Shown here: in pieces, positions 1 through 5,817 of the stretch
How positions within the stretch are numbered: the first letter of the stretch is position 1
How the letters are laid out: every line of letters begins with the position of its first letter
Source of the DNA: an uncultured Lachnospiraceae bacterium
GTDB lineage: Bacteria > Bacillota > Clostridia > Lachnospirales > Lachnospiraceae
DNA: 10,687 bases
Direction: 5' to 3'
Assembly (NCBI GenBank): GCA_910580005.1
Contig: CAJTXH010000094.1
Location: 525-11,211 of the forward strand
Position numbers and translations under genes: made by a program
The notes under the pieces: generated by a model
The model's database searches: none
What the model was told of the DNA's origin: nothing
What the model saw: the letters and a program-made list of their open reading frames with translations, nothing else

Positions 1-1205
1 CCCTTTGAATAAAGTGCCTCCCTCTGCTTGACACCAAACCGGTGCTGCTCATCAGTAACTACAAGCCCAAGGTTTTTAAACTCTGCCTTATCTTGTACAA
101 GTGCATGTGTGCCAGCCACAATATCAAGCTCCCCTGCTGCCATTTGTGCATATATTTTTTTCTTCTGTGCAGCAGTTAATGAACCTGTAAGCAGCCCTGT
201 TTTTATCCCAAACGGTTCTAAAAGTGCCTGGAATGTTTCATAATGCTGTACTGCAAGCACCTCTGTAGGTGCCATAATTGCGCCTTGGAAGCCGTTTTCT
301 GCTGCCATAAGAAGTGCAAGCAGTGCAATTATTGTCTTTCCTGAACCAACATCACCCTGCACCAGCCGGTTCATAACATTCCCCGACTGCATGTCATGCT
401 GTATCTCCTTCCAGACTGCCTGCTGCGCTGTTGTCAGTTTATATGGCAGTAAATCTGCAAGTTTAAGTGATATTGTGTTTTTAGACATTATATACTTTGA
501 CTTTATCTTGTTTTTTGTTTTTTTAACCTGGCCAAGTGCAAGCGCAAAAAGAAAAAATTCATCAAAAACAAGCCTGCGCCTTGCCTGTATGCACTCTTCT
601 TTGTCTTTGGGAAAATGTATTGCACTAACTGCCTTTTTCCATGATACAAGGTTATTCTCTTTCCTTATATCTGCTGGCAGGAAATCCCCGTTTAAATCTG
701 TTTCTTTTAATGCAATCCTTGCCGCCTTTGCAATGGCATTGCATGTAAGCCCTGCTGTAAGGCGGTATACAGGCTGGAGGCTGCCTGTAAGGTTTACATA
801 TTCCTGCCTTGATAAAATCTTTGCTTGTACAAGTTCTAAAAAACCATTCCGGTTCACTGTCCTTCCACGCAGTATATAATGCGTGCCCATACGCAGCATT
901 TTTGCCATAAATGGCATATTAAACCATACTGCTGTTATACTTCCGCCTGCATCCTTAAATACTGCCCTTACAAGCTTAAGGTTTCCTGATACAGAAACTT
1001 TAGGAGAAGATTTAAGTACTGCTTCTATTATCACCATCCTGCCTTCTGCCAGTGATGATACAGGCTCTATTTTTCCAAAAACATCATATTCACGTGGATA
1101 AAAGCAAAGAAGCTCCTCTACTGTATAAATCCCCAGTTTATTAAAGAGCTTCTCACTTTTTCCGCCAATACCCTTAATATTCCTTATGCTGCCGTTAAGT
1201 TCCAC
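1..1205 (-). CDS. recG: ATP-dependent DNA helicase RecG, N-terminal part (cut by window edge)
   Basis: RecG is a superfamily 2 double-stranded DNA translocase that remodels stalled replication forks and branched recombination intermediates. About 401 codons are present; the family is usually near 680 residues, so the second helicase lobe lies beyond the left edge. Visible in the translation are an N-terminal helix-hairpin-helix-like start (IKGIGGKSEKLFNKLGI), an OB-fold wedge region around residues 60-165, Walker A GDVGSGKT at 284-291, and motif II DEQHRFGV beginning at residue 385. The start chosen is a GTG at 1203-1205, because no ATG lies in frame between it and the upstream gene. The best Shine-Dalgarno (GAGGTGG, complement of 1219-1225) sits 13 nt away, which is long, so the exact start is less certain than the gene. 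It follows fakA by 28 nt and is probably cotranscribed with it. The fakA-recG neighbourhood resembles that of Bacillus subtilis. I saw no frameshift. Confidence 0.96.
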   Translation of the reverse strand, partial: MELNGSIRNIKGIGGKSEKLFNKLGIYTVEELLCFYPREYDVFGKIEPVSSLAEGRMVIIEAVLKSSPKVSVSGNLKLVRAVFKDAGGSITAVWFNMPFMAKMLRMGTHYILRGRTVNRNGFLELVQAKILSRQEYVNLTGSLQPVYRLTAGLTCNAIAKAARIALKETDLNGDFLPADIRKENNLVSWKKAVSAIHFPKDKEECIQARRRLVFDEFFLFALALGQVKKTKNKIKSKYIMSKNTISLKLADLLPYKLTTAQQAVWKEIQHDMQSGNVMNRLVQGDVGSGKTIIALLALLMAAENGFQGAIMAPTEVLAVQHYETFQALLEPFGIKTGLLTGSLTAAQKKKIYAQMAAGELDIVAGTHALVQDKAEFKNLGLVVTDEQHRFGVKQREALYSK

Positions 1206-1233
1206 CGCTATTAATATTCCACCTCACTTTGCC

Positions 1234-2919
1234 CTATTCTACAGAGATAAAATAAGAATAGACTGGCTGCCCGCCATACTGTACTTCCACATCTATATCA
1301 TTGTATGCAGCAACTATCCCATCTGCAATTTCCTCTGCTTCTTCCTCTGTTGCATCTGCACCGTAATACAGGCTTATAAGTTCTGAATTGTCACTAACCA
1401 GGCTTTCTACAAGCTTTTTAGCTGCTTCTTTTGCACTTTTTGCTACAGATACAATAGTTTTATCTGTAAGCCCCATAAAATCGCCTTTTTTAATATCCTT
1501 GCCATCCATATTTGTATCACGTACTGCATATGTTACCTGGCCTGACTTAATACTTAGCATTTCATCTGACATATTTTTTTCATTATCAGCTATAGAGCTT
1601 CCTTCAACATAGTTTATAAGTGCGGCTATGCCCTGTGGTATATTTTTAGTTGGTATTACAATAATATTTTTATCTTCTGTAAGCTCCTTTGCCTGGTTTG
1701 CGGCAAGTATTATATTGCCATTGTTTGGAAGGATAAATATATTGTCTGCATTAACACTATTTATTGCTTCCAGTATATCATCAGTGCTTGGGTTCATTGT
1801 CTGCCCGCCCTCAATAATATAATCAGCTTTTAAATCCCTGAATATATCTGCAAGACCTTCACCAGCAGACACTACTATAAACCCTGTATCTTTGCGTTGT
1901 ACAGCCTGTGCTGGCTTTTCCTTCCCACTTTCCTTCTTCTGCTGTGCTGCAATCCTCGCTGCATCACGTATAACCTTTTCATGATGCTCCTCACGCATAT
2001 TGTCAATTTTTATGCTTGTAAGTGCACCAAATGAAAGTGCTTTCTGTATTGCAAGCCCTGGGTCATTTGTATGGACATGTACTTTTACTATTTCATCATC
2101 TGCAACTACAACTACACAGTCACCAATACCCTGCAGGTATTCTTTAAGCTGTGGTTCTGCTGTATCTGCATTCCGTTCAAGTATTATTATAAACTCCGTA
2201 CAATAACCATACTTTATATCTGCTTCCGCTTTTTCTGGCAGGCTTGTTTTAACCGTTTTTACACTGCCCCTGCTTGTAATTGTAAAATCAGAAACCCTGC
2301 CCTTTAAAGCGTCTGTTGCCCCACGCAGGAAAGTCATAAGCCCTTCACCGCCAGAGTCCACAACACCTGCCTGTTTAAGTACAGGGAGCTGCTCAGGTGT
2401 CTTCTGGAGCGCCTCCTCCATGCTTTCTGCTACAACATCACAAAATTCAATTATATCTTGTATATCATCATTTATTATTATCTCAATTGCCTTGTCTGCA
2501 CCAGCACGTGCCACTGTAAGGATTGTGCCTTCCTTTGGCTTCATAACAGCCTTATAAGCTGTATCAGCCGCATGTTGTACAGCATTGGCAAGAATATTCA
2601 CATCAAGTTTATCATTGCCCTTTATCCCTTTAACAAACCCACGGAAAATCTGTGACATTATTACACCAGAATTTCCCCTTGCGCCACGGAGCGAACCACT
2701 TGAAATTGCTTTGCCAAGCTGGTAGATATCAGGGTTTTCAAGGTTTGACACTTCCTTTGCTGCTGCCATTATTGTCATAGTCATATTAGTGCCTGTATCA
2801 CCATCTGGCACTGGAAATACATTTAATTCATTTATATAATCTTTCTTTGCATCTAATGCCTTGGCGCCTGATAAAAACATTTTCTGCAGCATTGCTGCAT
2901 CTATTGATTTTAAACTCAC
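1234..2919 (-). CDS. fakA: Fatty acid kinase catalytic subunit FakA (DhaL/YloV family)
   Basis: FakA phosphorylates fatty acids held by a FakB carrier protein, giving acyl-phosphate for phospholipid synthesis in the cytoplasm. The 561 residues match the usual length of about 550. The N-terminal DhaL-type kinase domain has the metal/nucleotide motif DGDTGTNM at 39-46 (following NVFPVP), the glycine-rich SLRGARGNSG at 76-85, and VVDSGGEGL at 186-194. The middle domain has Cys240 and the HVH pair His281/His283, matching in spacing the zinc ligands described for Staphylococcus aureus FakA. The C-terminal part, about 345-561, resembles the DegV/FakB-like fold of the family. The start is a GTG, with GGAGG (complement of 2929-2933) 9 nt upstream and only 3 nt after the asp23-like stop codon, indicating translation from a shared mRNA. 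No fakB lies in the window, so the partner must be encoded elsewhere. Confidence 0.95.
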   Translation of the reverse strand: MSLKSIDAAMLQKMFLSGAKALDAKKDYINELNVFPVPDGDTGTNMTMTIMAAAKEVSNLENPDIYQLGKAISSGSLRGARGNSGVIMSQIFRGFVKGIKGNDKLDVNILANAVQHAADTAYKAVMKPKEGTILTVARAGADKAIEIIINDDIQDIIEFCDVVAESMEEALQKTPEQLPVLKQAGVVDSGGEGLMTFLRGATDALKGRVSDFTITSRGSVKTVKTSLPEKAEADIKYGYCTEFIIILERNADTAEPQLKEYLQGIGDCVVVVADDEIVKVHVHTNDPGLAIQKALSFGALTSIKIDNMREEHHEKVIRDAARIAAQQKKESGKEKPAQAVQRKDTGFIVVSAGEGLADIFRDLKADYIIEGGQTMNPSTDDILEAINSVNADNIFILPNNGNIILAANQAKELTEDKNIIVIPTKNIPQGIAALINYVEGSSIADNEKNMSDEMLSIKSGQVTYAVRDTNMDGKDIKKGDFMGLTDKTIVSVAKSAKEAAKKLVESLVSDNSELISLYYGADATEEEAEEIADGIVAAYNDIDVEVQYGGQPVYSYFISVE

Positions 2920-2936
2920 TTTTCTGTTCCTCCTTG

Positions 2937-3299
2937 CTAATCTTCATCCATAACCCTGACGCCTTCAACCACTACATTGATTGTATCTATCTCCAGGCCT
3001 GTAAATTCTTCTATCTTATACCTTACATTTTCCAGCACATTCTGTGCAACTGCAAGTATGCTTACACCATATGCAACTATGACATGGAGTTCTATTTTCA
3101 GCTTATTATTTACTATATATACATTTACTCCCCTGCCTGCATTTTCCTTTTTTAAAAGTCCTGCGACCCCGTCTTTGACATTTAAAGACGCCATGCCGAC
3201 AATTCCTATACATTCCATAGTAGCTGTGCCTGCATATTTCGCCAGCACATCACGGTCTATTACAATATTCCCCATATTGGTACTCATTTTACCTTTCAT
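2937..3299 (-). CDS. Asp23/Gls24 family envelope stress response protein (YloU-like)
   Basis: This is a small Asp23/Gls24-family protein of 120 residues. In other Firmicutes such proteins are abundant, membrane-associated or cytoplasmic, and linked to alkaline or envelope stress; the biochemical role of the YloU type upstream of fakA is not settled. The recognisable pattern is GNIVIDRDVLAKYAGTAT at 10-27, then IVGMASL, the beta-strand pair VNVYIVNNKLKIELHVIVAYG at 58-78, and the final GLEIDTINVVVEGVRV. An in-frame ATG 57 nt further upstream would add 19 unconserved-looking residues; I chose the ATG at 3299 because GGAGG lies 7 nt before it. It is the first gene of an asp23-fakA-recG transcript with a good promoter at 3364-3392. 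The same order is known in Bacillus (rpmB-yloU-yloV). There is no predicted membrane segment. Confidence 0.92.
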   Translation of the reverse strand: MKGKMSTNMGNIVIDRDVLAKYAGTATMECIGIVGMASLNVKDGVAGLLKKENAGRGVNVYIVNNKLKIELHVIVAYGVSILAVAQNVLENVRYKIEEFTGLEIDTINVVVEGVRVMDED

Positions 3300-3306
3300 A
3301 AGACAT

Positions 3307-3311
3307 CCTCC
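3307..3311 (-). promoter_or_regulatory. Shine-Dalgarno that fixes the asp23-like start
   Basis: A perfect GGAGG (read on the minus strand) is followed by 7 nt and the ATG at 3299. The alternative upstream ATG codons near 3356 have no comparable site, so the shorter 120-residue protein is preferred. Confidence 0.85.
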
Positions 3312-3363
3312 ATTCATTGGGTTATATTCAGGTTCAGTTTTCCAACCCTGCATCATATAATAT

Positions 3364-3392
3364 AGTATAACTTATTGCTTCATCCAAAGCAA
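3364..3392 (-). promoter_or_regulatory. Sigma-A type promoter for asp23-like - fakA - recG
   Basis: On the minus strand, TTGCTT (complement of 3387-3392) is separated by exactly 17 nt from TATACT (complement of 3364-3369). This fits a vegetative sigma-A promoter and would give a leader of roughly 58 nt before the ATG at 3299. Several overlapping TATA-like hexamers lie here (TATACT, TATATT), so the exact -10 is uncertain. The -35 box forms one arm of a 6-bp inverted repeat (3375-3380 with 3387-3392), which could be an operator or chance. Confidence 0.6.
3375..3392. repeat. Short inverted repeat TTGCTT/AAGCAA in the divergent intergenic region
   Basis: The arms TTGCTT (3375-3380) and AAGCAA (3387-3392) are perfectly complementary around a 6-nt CATCCA centre. 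The right arm is the putative -35 of the minus-strand promoter. The repeat sits between two divergent genes, a typical operator place, but six base pairs can arise by chance in AT-rich sequence. Confidence 0.35.
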
Positions 3393-3414
3393 GAACAATA
3401 ACATGGTGGTAATT

Positions 3415-3552
3415 ATGCGCAAAATGGCTGGTTTTATCCTCTTCTGGATAGCTATTGGAATGACAATAATGCTTTTTCTTAATAATGGGATTATAGCAGT
3501 CCTTATAATACTTTTATGCCTTATACTTGGCTATAACCTTTTTTGTAGTTAA
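3415..3552 (+). CDS. Small two-helix membrane protein, 45 residues, unrecognised
   Basis: This is the only plausible plus-strand gene in the window. The ATG at 3415-3417 is preceded by GGTGG with about 5 nt spacing, a fair but not perfect Shine-Dalgarno, and the frame ends with TAA at 3550-3552. The peptide starts with a basic stretch (MRKMAG), then two hydrophobic segments at about residues 6-22 and 26-42 separated by the turn LNNG, and ends YNLFCS. This is the look of a helical hairpin membrane miniprotein with a Cys near its C-terminus. It is divergent from the asp23-like gene and convergent with rpmB. No strong plus-strand promoter or terminator was found: a TTGCTT at 3375 has no good -10 at the right distance. 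I do not assign a family or function. Chance hydrophobic frames exist in AT-rich DNA, so moderate confidence only. Confidence 0.55.
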   Translation: MRKMAGFILFWIAIGMTIMLFLNNGIIAVLIILLCLILGYNLFCS

Positions 3553-3578
3553 ACAGGCTTATGGTCCTGTAAGAATAC

Positions 3579-3603
3579 AAAAGGGCAAAGCCATGCTTTG
3601 CCC
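3579..3603 (-). terminator. Distal intrinsic terminator of rpmB
   Basis: An 8-bp perfect stem (3583-3590 with 3596-3603, GGGCAAAG/CTTTGCCC) with a 5-nt loop is followed on the minus strand by TTTTGTATT. The poly-T side exists only for minus-strand transcription, so it serves rpmB and not the plus-strand small gene. Confidence 0.8.
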
Positions 3604-3610
3604 CCTATGC

Positions 3611-3638
3611 AAAAAGAACCGGTTTATGCACCGGCTCT
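3611..3638 (-). terminator. Proximal intrinsic terminator of rpmB
   Basis: On the minus strand, AGAGCCGG pairs with CCGGTTCT (3631-3638 with 3615-3622, one G-U pair) around an 8-nt loop, followed by five T. It begins 22 nt after the rpmB stop codon. Together with the stem at 3579-3603 it makes a tandem terminator. Confidence 0.82.
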
Positions 3639-3660
3639 CCTGTCTATTTACTGGATGCGC

Positions 3661-3846
3661 TTACGCACGCTCTACAGCTCCAGAACGTAAACATCCTGTA
3701 CATACTGGCATTTTCTTTGTTCCACCATTAACCTTAACCCTTACAGATTTAATATTTGGCTTCCACATTTTATTACTTCTTCTATGTGAATGGCTCACTT
3801 TATTACCAAAGTGGACGCTTTTTCCACAAACTGAACATTTTGCCAT
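3661..3846 (-). CDS. rpmB: 50S ribosomal protein L28 (zinc-binding form)
   Basis: L28 is a small protein of the large ribosomal subunit. The 61 residues match the normal length of about 62. The N-terminus MAKCSVCGKS and the later PVCTGCLRSG give four cysteines (4, 7, 49, 52) in two CxxC pairs, the zinc-ribbon (C+) form of L28. The central VSHSHRRSNKMWKPNI at 17-32 is the family core with basic rRNA-contacting residues. The start at 3846 is chosen over a frame extension by three codons because GGAGG lies 8 nt upstream and the sequence MAKC matches the family. It has its own promoter (3904-3932) and tandem terminators, and is thus a monocistronic unit between the GerW operon and the asp23-like operon. 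In a zinc-limited cell a C- paralogue may exist elsewhere; none is in this window. Confidence 0.97.
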   Translation of the reverse strand: MAKCSVCGKSVHFGNKVSHSHRRSNKMWKPNIKSVRVKVNGGTKKMPVCTGCLRSGAVERA

Positions 3847-3903
3847 CGTAAGCACCTCCTTATAATTAATACATTATTTCTGTTTCATTTGCACAACACG
3901 ACT

Positions 3904-3932
3904 ATTCTAACAAATAATTGGCATAATTGCAA
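3904..3932 (-). promoter_or_regulatory. Sigma-A type promoter for rpmB
   Basis: On the minus strand, TTGCAA (complement of 3927-3932) and TAGAAT (complement of 3904-3909) are exactly 17 nt apart. The expected leader is about 50 nt to the ATG at 3846. The site lies between the GerW stop codon and rpmB, and no clear terminator separates it from the GerW gene, so some read-through is possible. Confidence 0.75.
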
Positions 3933-3945
3933 GAAAAATTTTCAG

Positions 3946-4368
3946 TCATTCCTCTCCATCTTCGTAATCTTCCTCATCATATTCTTCTTCATAGTCTTCA
4001 TAACCATATTCTTCTTCATCTGTATCTTTGTTTTTTTTCTTTTTGCCATATTTATCTATAAGTTCAGGAACCATATCAAGTATTTTTGTAATGCCATCCT
4101 GGTTCTTGACATTGACAAGCTTTGACTGCCCGTCTTTTATTACAAGTATTGCACTTGGCTGCACCTTGCCGCCCATTCCGCCTGCGCCGTTTTCTTTTTT
4201 GCCAGGTTCTGAAAATGCCCCTGCTGCCACGCCAAAGCTTACATCAACAAGCGGCAGTATTATTGTGCCATCATCAAACTTTACTGCATCACCTACTACT
4301 GTCTTTGTTGTAAGAAAGCCATCCATCCCCTTAAATAAAGACTGGACTGTTGAACTGAAATCTCCCAT
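3946..4368 (-). CDS. GerW/YtfJ-family sporulation protein
   Basis: This belongs to the YtfJ/GerW family of small spore proteins; in Bacillus subtilis GerW is needed for proper germination with L-alanine. The 140-residue protein shows the family core: GDAVKFDDGTIILPLVDVSFG at about 26-46, then the glycine-rich AGGMGGKVQPSAILVI at 62-77, then a predicted helix ending in the basic KYGKKKKNK. Residues 115-140 are an extremely acidic Asp/Glu/Tyr tail (DEEEYGYEDYEEE and onward), longer and more charged than the family core needs. The GGAGG Shine-Dalgarno (complement of 4377-4381) lies inside the last codons of the upstream DUF2953 gene, whose TAA directly precedes this ATG, so the two are almost certainly translationally coupled. 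The ytfI-ytfJ pair of Bacillus has the same order. It suggests a spore-former, although the family also occurs in non-sporulating Clostridia. Confidence 0.92.
   Translation of the reverse strand: MGDFSSTVQSLFKGMDGFLTTKTVVGDAVKFDDGTIILPLVDVSFGVAAGAFSEPGKKENGAGGMGGKVQPSAILVIKDGQSKLVNVKNQDGITKILDMVPELIDKYGKKKKNKDTDEEEYGYEDYEEEYDEEDYEDGEE
3978..4019 (-). repeat. In-frame 15-nt direct repeat in the acidic tail of the GerW-like gene
   Basis: The 15-mer CATATTCTTCTTCAT (plus strand) occurs at 3978-3992 and again at 4005-4019, 27 nt apart and in the same reading frame. It encodes the repeated Asp-Glu-Glu-Glu-Tyr-like pattern of the tail. Such a repeat could allow tail-length change by slippage or recombination, but may simply reflect biased composition. 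Confidence 0.6.
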
Positions 4369-5433
4369 TTAAAATTCCTCCTTAATTTTCATTGCTTCTT
4401 TATAAAAGCTTTTCCACTCATTGCTAATAATTACCCTTAAAGCAGCAAATGCCAGGCTTGCTGCCCTTATCTGCCCTGAAACCATAAGCCTGCCACGCAG
4501 GACTTTATTTTCAAAATCAGGTGTTATGTTAAATACCGTGCCTGCCATAGCCATATATACTGCAGCCAGTCCAAGTATCTGCCCTGTCTGGCAGGGGTCG
4601 CCAGTTCCAAATAAAATATCACTTTTTATCTTACGTGGTTTTAACTTTTTCAGCAGGCGGAACAAATTATTCTTTGCCACGCCAAGCATGTTTTTAGTAA
4701 TTTCTGAAAAAACAAATTTACGTATTGTTGTAAATTTATCCTTTACATTACAGGCTTTTTCCCGTGTTTCTTTTATATTGCTGCCTATTCTGCCCAAATT
4801 ATGTTTTATATTTGATGGCATGGATTTTATTTTCTGCCAAAAAGCTTTAATATTGGAGACAACAGCATTGCTGGCCCTTTTATCCTTATCTGTTCCACCG
4901 TCCTTGCTATGTTGTATATCCTTTTGATTTTCCTTATGCCTGCCTTCAGCTTCTGCCCTGGTTTCTTTTTCCGGTGTTTCTTCTTTTTTAACAGGCGGTG
5001 CACTTTCTTCACCAGACGGTTTATGTTCTTTATAAACTGGCTTTTCTTCTTTCTTCTTCTCATTGCCATATTCCCCACTTTCATCCCTGGCAGTTTGTTC
5101 TGCGCTTTCTATATCAAATACATCTTTTTCTTTTTTCTTTGCCCTGTTTGTAAAAAACTCTGTTAATTTCTTATAATCTGCCCCAAATATCTTTAATTTA
5201 TAACTGCTTTTGCCATCATTATACATAAACGAAACATGTATTATCCCAAGAAGCCATGACACTTTGCCTTCTGCTTTTATAATATCATACTTTTCTGCAC
5301 TTATATTATACTTTAATGGTGTAAAAAACACCAGGCACAATATTGACAAAAGCACAATGATAACTGCAAGAAGCAGGAATAAAAACACTTTAAGGATTGT
5401 TAATAAAATCTTTGCTACTAAAGCTATAAGCAT
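4369..5433 (-). CDS. DUF2953 membrane-anchored protein (YtfI-like)
   Basis: This is a DUF2953-family protein, partner of GerW/YtfJ in many spore-forming Firmicutes; the molecular role is not known to me. It has 354 residues. An N-terminal transmembrane helix (about 8-38) is followed by a beta-rich part (PLKYNISAEKYD, then GKVSWLLGIIHVSF at 56-69) and YKLKIFG at 78-84. A highly charged Lys/Glu/Pro linker at about 97-187 splits the family domain. The C-terminal part carries the characteristic FGTGDPCQTGQILG at 275-288 and a strand pair with PDFENKVLRGRLMVSGQIR at 305-323. The start has GGAGG about 6 nt upstream. It abuts the GerW-like gene (TAA then ATG with no gap) and lies 45 nt after the 105-aa gene, so all probably share one mRNA. 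The linker is longer than I would expect for the family and looks disordered. Confidence 0.88.
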   Translation of the reverse strand: MLIALVAKILLTILKVFLFLLLAVIIVLLSILCLVFFTPLKYNISAEKYDIIKAEGKVSWLLGIIHVSFMYNDGKSSYKLKIFGADYKKLTEFFTNRAKKKEKDVFDIESAEQTARDESGEYGNEKKKEEKPVYKEHKPSGEESAPPVKKEETPEKETRAEAEGRHKENQKDIQHSKDGGTDKDKRASNAVVSNIKAFWQKIKSMPSNIKHNLGRIGSNIKETREKACNVKDKFTTIRKFVFSEITKNMLGVAKNNLFRLLKKLKPRKIKSDILFGTGDPCQTGQILGLAAVYMAMAGTVFNITPDFENKVLRGRLMVSGQIRAASLAFAALRVIISNEWKSFYKEAMKIKEEF

Positions 5434-5478
5434 TTCCTGCCTCCTTCCTGGGTTTTACAGATTTATAAATAACAATTT

Positions 5479-5796
5479 TTATGCAAAGAATTTCCTGACA
5501 GCAGCTGGGGAAATATCCCCATACTCCTTATAAATATCCTGTGCCATTTCTGCCACAAGCTGTACTGCACTTTCCATTCCAGATGCCATGCCTATTATCT
5601 CAATGCCGCATGCTGCCCTGTATTTAAACCAGAGTTCCCTGGAAGAATATATATCCATAATATTTTTACTGTTGGCAGGGAATGTAATACAAAAGCACTG
5701 CCTGAAAGACTTTTTCCTGCCAGCAATTCTTTTATACCTGGCAGGTTTTTTCCTTACTTTTTCATCCATATACATCTTTTTATTCCAGACAAACAT
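5479..5796 (-). CDS. Hypothetical protein, 105 residues, basic N-terminus
   Basis: I do not recognise this family. The N-terminal third is rich in Lys/Arg (residues 11-33, EKVRKKPARYKRIAGRKKS in part), followed by a beta-like FRQCFCITFPAN at 31-42 and a hydrophobic to amphipathic region IEIIGMASGMESAVQLVAEM at 65-84, ending RKFFA. There is no signal peptide and no convincing transmembrane segment, so a cytoplasmic protein is likely; the basic patch would fit nucleic-acid or acidic-partner contact, but that is inference. The ATG at 5796 has AAAGGA about 7 nt upstream, and the upstream gene ends 21 nt before, so it belongs to the same operon. The coding frame is credible from its position, its Shine-Dalgarno and its non-repetitive composition. 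Confidence 0.8.
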   Translation of the reverse strand: MFVWNKKMYMDEKVRKKPARYKRIAGRKKSFRQCFCITFPANSKNIMDIYSSRELWFKYRAACGIEIIGMASGMESAVQLVAEMAQDIYKEYGDISPAAVRKFFA

Positions 5797-5817
5797 GCTT
5801 TTGTCCTTTCTTAACTG

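Noticed and set aside
391..879. 162-residue plus-strand frame
   Set aside because: It is antisense to recG, whose helicase motifs are unmistakable; composition is that of a shadow frame.
2977..3360. 127-residue plus-strand frame
   Set aside because: It mirrors the asp23-like gene on the opposite strand and has no ribosome binding site or family resemblance.
3931..3945. A/T palindrome (GAAAA/TTTTC) behind the GerW-like gene
   Set aside because: The stem has only A-T pairs plus one G-C and practically no loop; not a credible terminator.
4028..4372. 114-residue plus-strand frame
   Set aside because: It is antisense to the GerW-like gene and has no independent support.
4827..5084. 85-residue Lys/Arg-rich minus-strand frame
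   Set aside because: It is a shifted frame across the Lys/Glu-rich linker of DUF2953; A-rich codons read out of frame give Lys and Arg runs. No Shine-Dalgarno was evident.
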